From: a virus
IMG/VR virus record: IMGVR_UViG_3300046791_000098
Coordinates: 1 to 40,206 of that record
Direction: 5' to 3' (one strand)
Length of the DNA stretch: 40,206 nucleotides
How positions within the stretch are numbered: position 1 is the first letter of the stretch; every line of letters begins with the position of its first letter. Positions 37,379 through 40,206 of the stretch are shown piece by piece. The translations under genes were made by a program, and so were the position numbers. Below the pieces are notes generated by a model that made no database searches, was not told the DNA's origin, and was given only the letters and a program-made list of their open reading frames with translations.

Positions 37379-37865
37379 AAATTATATAGAAATTTACAAG
37401 GCAGATTGCGACTGTTATGTAGAAACGGGTAGCTATGTGGGAGATAGTGTTACACTTGCTGTAAAAGCCGGATTTCAGGAAATACATTCTATAGACATAA
37501 TTAATAAAATTCCGGAATCTTATTCTCATGGCATGAAAAATATAACTTTTCACATTGGAGATAGCCCAAAAGTATTAGACGAGCTTTTGCCTAAGTTGAA
37601 AGATAAAAAGATTTTCTTTTTTTTAGATGCTCATAGTATGCTGACAGAAGGCGAAGAAGAAAATTATCCTTTGCTTAATGAATTAAATGTTATCGCAAAG
37701 CATTGTAATAATTGTGTTATCTTAATTGATGATTATTTATATATGACACATCATTTAATAACAGGTTTTTCAACTAAGATGATTGAAAAAAGATTGGACA
37801 TGATGGGATTGGAAATTGAATATCTTTCAAACCCAATTATTAACAATATACTTTTAGCAAGATGA
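37359..37865 (+). CDS. FkbM-like or related methyltransferase, second of three
   Basis: The start at 37359 ([15 protein letters not shown]) overlaps the HNH end by 20 bases; an ATG 30 bases earlier is possible. [20 protein letters not shown] is a variant SAM loop and EIHSIDI the acidic strand end. [12 protein letters not shown] carries the Asp-x-His typical of sugar O-methyltransferases of the macrocin and FkbM type. I infer methylation of a sugar or related acceptor. The stop overlaps a 47-codon frame. Confidence 0.7.
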   Translation: MSIPADRNYIEIYKADCDCYVETGSYVGDSVTLAVKAGFQEIHSIDIINKIPESYSHGMKNITFHIGDSPKVLDELLPKLKDKKIFFFLDAHSMLTEGEEENYPLLNELNVIAKHCNNCVILIDDYLYMTHHLITGFSTKMIEKRLDMMGLEIEYLSNPIINNILLAR

Positions 37866-38005
37866 TTTCCGGTTATTATTTAGAAGCACATGGATGGGTA
37901 AGAAACAAATCAGTTTATACAAAGGGCGATAATGTTATTACTTATGATGGCACGAATTGGTTTTTAAACGGCAAAGAAATAACTTCAATAAATGAGATAC
38001 CATGA
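37862..38005 (+). CDS. Small hypothetical protein (47 aa)
   Basis: A 47-codon frame coupled by ATGA on both sides (37862-37865 and 38002-38005). The product is predicted to be a small beta sheet ([38 protein letters not shown]) with Trp and Tyr spaced as in carbohydrate-contacting modules. No family recognised. Confidence 0.62.
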   Translation: MISGYYLEAHGWVRNKSVYTKGDNVITYDGTNWFLNGKEITSINEIP

Positions 38006-38796
38006 AAACCTTTGTTCATAGTGGGAACCTAGGCGATGTTGTTTTCAGCATTCCTACAATCCAATATTTATCTGTAAACGAAGGCGCAGTTGTTTATGTG
38101 AAAGCGGCCAATTATGTTTTCGGAAATCAGTATGACGCAATAAAAGATTTACTTCTTCAGCAAGACGGAATAAAAGAAGTTCATCCTTTTTATCCTTCAG
38201 ACGGGAATTGGAATTATTTTAATTGGCCCGGATTGAAATACGATTATGATTTAGATAGGGCAAGACTTCAGGCAATGCGGGGAAGGATTCATATTGTTAA
38301 AAGATACTTTGATGCTTTCGGAATTGATGAAGATCACCGAAAGCCATTTCTGAAAATAGACGAAGATTATAAACGAGATGAAAAATTTGCATTGATACAT
38401 TTAACCGACAGGTGGAACGGACTTCAGTATGATTGGAAAAAGATTTATAACGAAGCAAAGCAAAGACATGAGAAAATTTACTTCATTGGTTTTGTGGGCG
38501 AGCACATGGAATTTACTATTCGTTATGGAGAAATAGAACACATAATTACCGAGAACCTTTTAGAAATGGCAAGGCTTGTGAGGGATTGCGAAGCTATTTA
38601 CTGTAATCAAGGTGTCGCTTTAACACTTGCGCAAGGATTGGGAAAAGAATATTATCTTGTAATGAATGGAATGAAAACTAATTGTCATTTAGGGACAGAA
38701 AATGAACATCTTTTAGGAACAGAATATTTAATTCCTAATCATACTTTGATTATTGGCGCAAGACCTGATTCACATTTAAATCACATTTTCAAATGA
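38002..38796 (+). CDS. GT9-like glycosyltransferase, second copy
   Basis: The N-terminal HSGNLGDVVFSIPTIQYLS is the standard opening of heptosyltransferase-like GT9 enzymes. The C-terminal half has a sugar-nucleotide-site-like segment (LLEMARLVRDCEAIYCNQG, then VALTLAQGLGKEYYLVMNG). It probably works with the enzyme at 35196 on the same glycan. ATGA overlaps link it to both neighbours. Confidence 0.72.
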   Translation: MKTFVHSGNLGDVVFSIPTIQYLSVNEGAVVYVKAANYVFGNQYDAIKDLLLQQDGIKEVHPFYPSDGNWNYFNWPGLKYDYDLDRARLQAMRGRIHIVKRYFDAFGIDEDHRKPFLKIDEDYKRDEKFALIHLTDRWNGLQYDWKKIYNEAKQRHEKIYFIGFVGEHMEFTIRYGEIEHIITENLLEMARLVRDCEAIYCNQGVALTLAQGLGKEYYLVMNGMKTNCHLGTENEHLLGTEYLIPNHTLIIGARPDSHLNHIFK

Positions 38797-39422
38797 ACTT
38801 TATATTAGGGAAATATCATTATTTAAAAGACGAATTTGGTGTACACCAGCTAAACCCCGATCCATACACATATGATGAAAACTATTGTGCAACCTATGAC
38901 ACAGAGGCATATAGAAAAGGAAACGAGAATCTACAACGGCTAAGATTTAATTTCATTATAAATTCATTCGGCAAAATACCATACTCGATATGTGATGTTG
39001 GATTTGGCAATGGGGCTTTTCTTAAATATTGTATTGGCAAGATTCCTATACTTTATGGCAAAGATGTTTCTGGTGTTAAATTAGATTTTATTGATATAGT
39101 TGATGAATATCCATTATGTGATGTTATGACGTTTCACGATGTTTTAGAACATATTCCAGATTTATCATTTTTGTACGACCTAAGATGTAATACAATTATA
39201 ATTTCTTGCCCGTGCTGTCATTTCGATTCAATAGAATGGTTTGATACATGGAAACACAGAAAGGAAAACGAACACCTTCACCATTGGGATGAATCAACGC
39301 TTACAAATTTGATGAATAAATATGGATGGATTCCAATATCTGAAGCATCTTACCATGAAGACCATGTCCGTAAGCCATTAAACGGGCAAAGAAACATTTT
39401 ATCAATGGCTTTTAAAAGATGA
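38793..39422 (+). CDS. SAM-dependent methyltransferase, third of three
   Basis: ICDVGFGNGAFLKYC is the SAM-binding loop, and VMTFHDVLEHIPDLSFL the later motif common to Methyltransf_23-type enzymes. A pair of cysteines (ISCPCCHFD) lies in the second half. The N-terminal 60 residues are an aromatic, Asp-rich segment (QLNPDPYTYDENYCATYDTE) that may bind substrate. It lies between a glycosyltransferase and a Stealth-like gene, so methylation of a sugar is the best guess. Confidence 0.78.
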   Translation: MNFILGKYHYLKDEFGVHQLNPDPYTYDENYCATYDTEAYRKGNENLQRLRFNFIINSFGKIPYSICDVGFGNGAFLKYCIGKIPILYGKDVSGVKLDFIDIVDEYPLCDVMTFHDVLEHIPDLSFLYDLRCNTIIISCPCCHFDSIEWFDTWKHRKENEHLHHWDESTLTNLMNKYGWIPISEASYHEDHVRKPLNGQRNILSMAFKR

Positions 39423-40084
39423 CAATAGTATTCCCATATAAGCCTGATATTTTCGACGGCTTAGAGCTTCGTTATTCTTTACGATCAATAGAAAAGAACC
39501 TAACCGGATTTACTGATTTAATAATCTATGGGAATGCTCCGGAATGGTATCGAGGAAATTGGATGCCATCAAGTGATTATCCTGGTAGAAAGCAATTCAC
39601 AATTTATAATAAATTATTAGCGGCCGAAACGGACAACTTTTTAATGTTTAACGACGATCACTTTCTTCTTAAGCCCTTACAAATTCATCAAATAAAATAC
39701 TGGCATAACGGGCCAATTAAAAACGAATTCAATAGAAACCTCACAGCTAGATATGCAGATGCTGTTAAAAATACTATAAATATCATCCCAGAAGGATTAA
39801 ACTTTGATATTCATACTCCAATAATTTACAACAAAGGGCATTTCAGAAAATTATTTTTAAATAAGACCGAAGAGATTTGTATAAAAAGTTATTATTGTAG
39901 TTCATTAAAGATCGAAGGTGAAAAAATGGATGATCTGAAGATTGACACTTTACTATCTGAGGAAGCGATTAAGGAACTAATAAAAGACCGGCTTTTCTTT
40001 TCAACTGGGCCAAACGGGATTAAGGAACCAATGAAGAAAGTTTTACAAGAGCTTTACCCAATAAAGAGCCGTTGGGAAAAATAA
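39419..40084 (+). CDS. Stealth-like sugar phosphotransferase / glycosyltransferase
   Basis: The opening PYKPDIFDGLELRYSLRSIE and the central ETDNFLMFNDDHFLLKPL correspond to conserved regions of Stealth-type hexose-1-phosphate transferases (ELRYSLRS and FLYFNDD). These act in capsule and exopolysaccharide synthesis. The protein (221 residues) is shorter than cellular Stealth proteins. A helical tail follows with no other motif. Its last codons and stop lie in the terminal repeat, so on the circular genome it is followed directly by the terminase region. Confidence 0.7.
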   Translation: MTIVFPYKPDIFDGLELRYSLRSIEKNLTGFTDLIIYGNAPEWYRGNWMPSSDYPGRKQFTIYNKLLAAETDNFLMFNDDHFLLKPLQIHQIKYWHNGPIKNEFNRNLTARYADAVKNTINIIPEGLNFDIHTPIIYNKGHFRKLFLNKTEEICIKSYYCSSLKIEGEKMDDLKIDTLLSEEAIKELIKDRLFFSTGPNGIKEPMKKVLQELYPIKSRWEK

Positions 40085-40206
40085 TTCTCAAATATTAAAA
40101 AGTAATATCTAACTTTAGTTTCCAGAAGGACTTAATCTCCTTTCTGACAAATGAAAATATTGAAAGCAAACGGGTATCCGGCCGCTAATATTAACGCCAC
40201 TACAAT
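40073..40206. repeat. Terminal near-direct repeat, right copy
   Basis: It matches bases 1-134 except for A instead of T at the positions equal to 127 and 132. It contains the last codons of the Stealth-like gene, the gap, and the first 56 bases (from 40151) of the 43-codon gene found whole at 79-210. It supports circular closure of the genome. Confidence 0.9.

Noticed and set aside
1-40206. tRNA genes
   Set aside because: No cloverleaf with a GTTCGA-type T arm and matching acceptor stem was seen by eye in the gaps; a covariance scan was not possible.

Overview
The window reads as one complete, circularly closed genome of a tailed phage with siphovirus-type genes, assembled with overlapping ends. 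Bases 1-134 recur as 40073-40206 with two mismatches. The last gene, whose stop lies at 40082-40084, runs straight into the first. The host is most likely a member of the Bacteroidota. The DNA is AT-rich, start codons are preceded by A-rich stretches (TTTAAAAT-like) rather than Shine-Dalgarno sequences, and several promoter-like sites follow the TTG-N19-TAnnTTTG pattern of that phylum. Three fibre-like genes also begin with signal peptides ending in the FGQ style common in Bacteroidota exported proteins.

Layout. (1) 79-20367, rightward, is the virion module: small and large terminase, a tiny helix-turn-helix gene, portal, prohead protease with an added zinc ribbon, HK97-type capsid protein, connectors, a MuF-like protein, tail terminator, tail tube protein, two tail chaperone frames probably joined by a -1 frameshift, an 846-residue tape measure, a baseplate hub, and a set of receptor-facing proteins. 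That set includes a second tail-tube-like protein, an SGNH esterase with a lectin-like domain, and a YadA-like adhesin. (2) 20367-23501, rightward, is a membrane and lysis cluster: holin-like proteins, a likely unimolecular spanin and an M15 peptidase endolysin with possible calcium-binding loops. (3) 28042-23496, leftward, is an operon of small accessory genes: a MazG-like hydrolase, a DUF551 protein, small Cys4 proteins and coiled-coil proteins. It is interrupted by an HNH homing endonuclease and by a strongly structured non-coding segment (26976-27167). (4) 28166-34985, rightward, is the early and replication region: a LuxR-type HTH protein, an SSB-like protein, a NinG-like nuclease split at its 5' end by a second HNH gene, a DUF6291-like replication protein and a DNA methyltransferase. 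(5) 35196-40084, rightward, is a cassette of two GT9-like glycosyltransferases, three SAM-dependent methyltransferases, a Stealth-like phosphotransferase, micro-ORFs and a third HNH endonuclease.

The two outward-facing transcription units start from a 123-base divergent intergenic region (28043-28165). Most genes inside a block are coupled by ATGA or TAATG overlaps, so the few real gaps stand out. Two of these hold dyads and terminator-like hairpins immediately before a start codon (32622-32764 and 34986-35195), and one holds the nested long-range pairings at 26976-27167. I see no integrase, recombinase, DNA polymerase, reverse transcriptase, CRISPR array or tRNA. All functional names come from motif reading and family recall; no database search was run.
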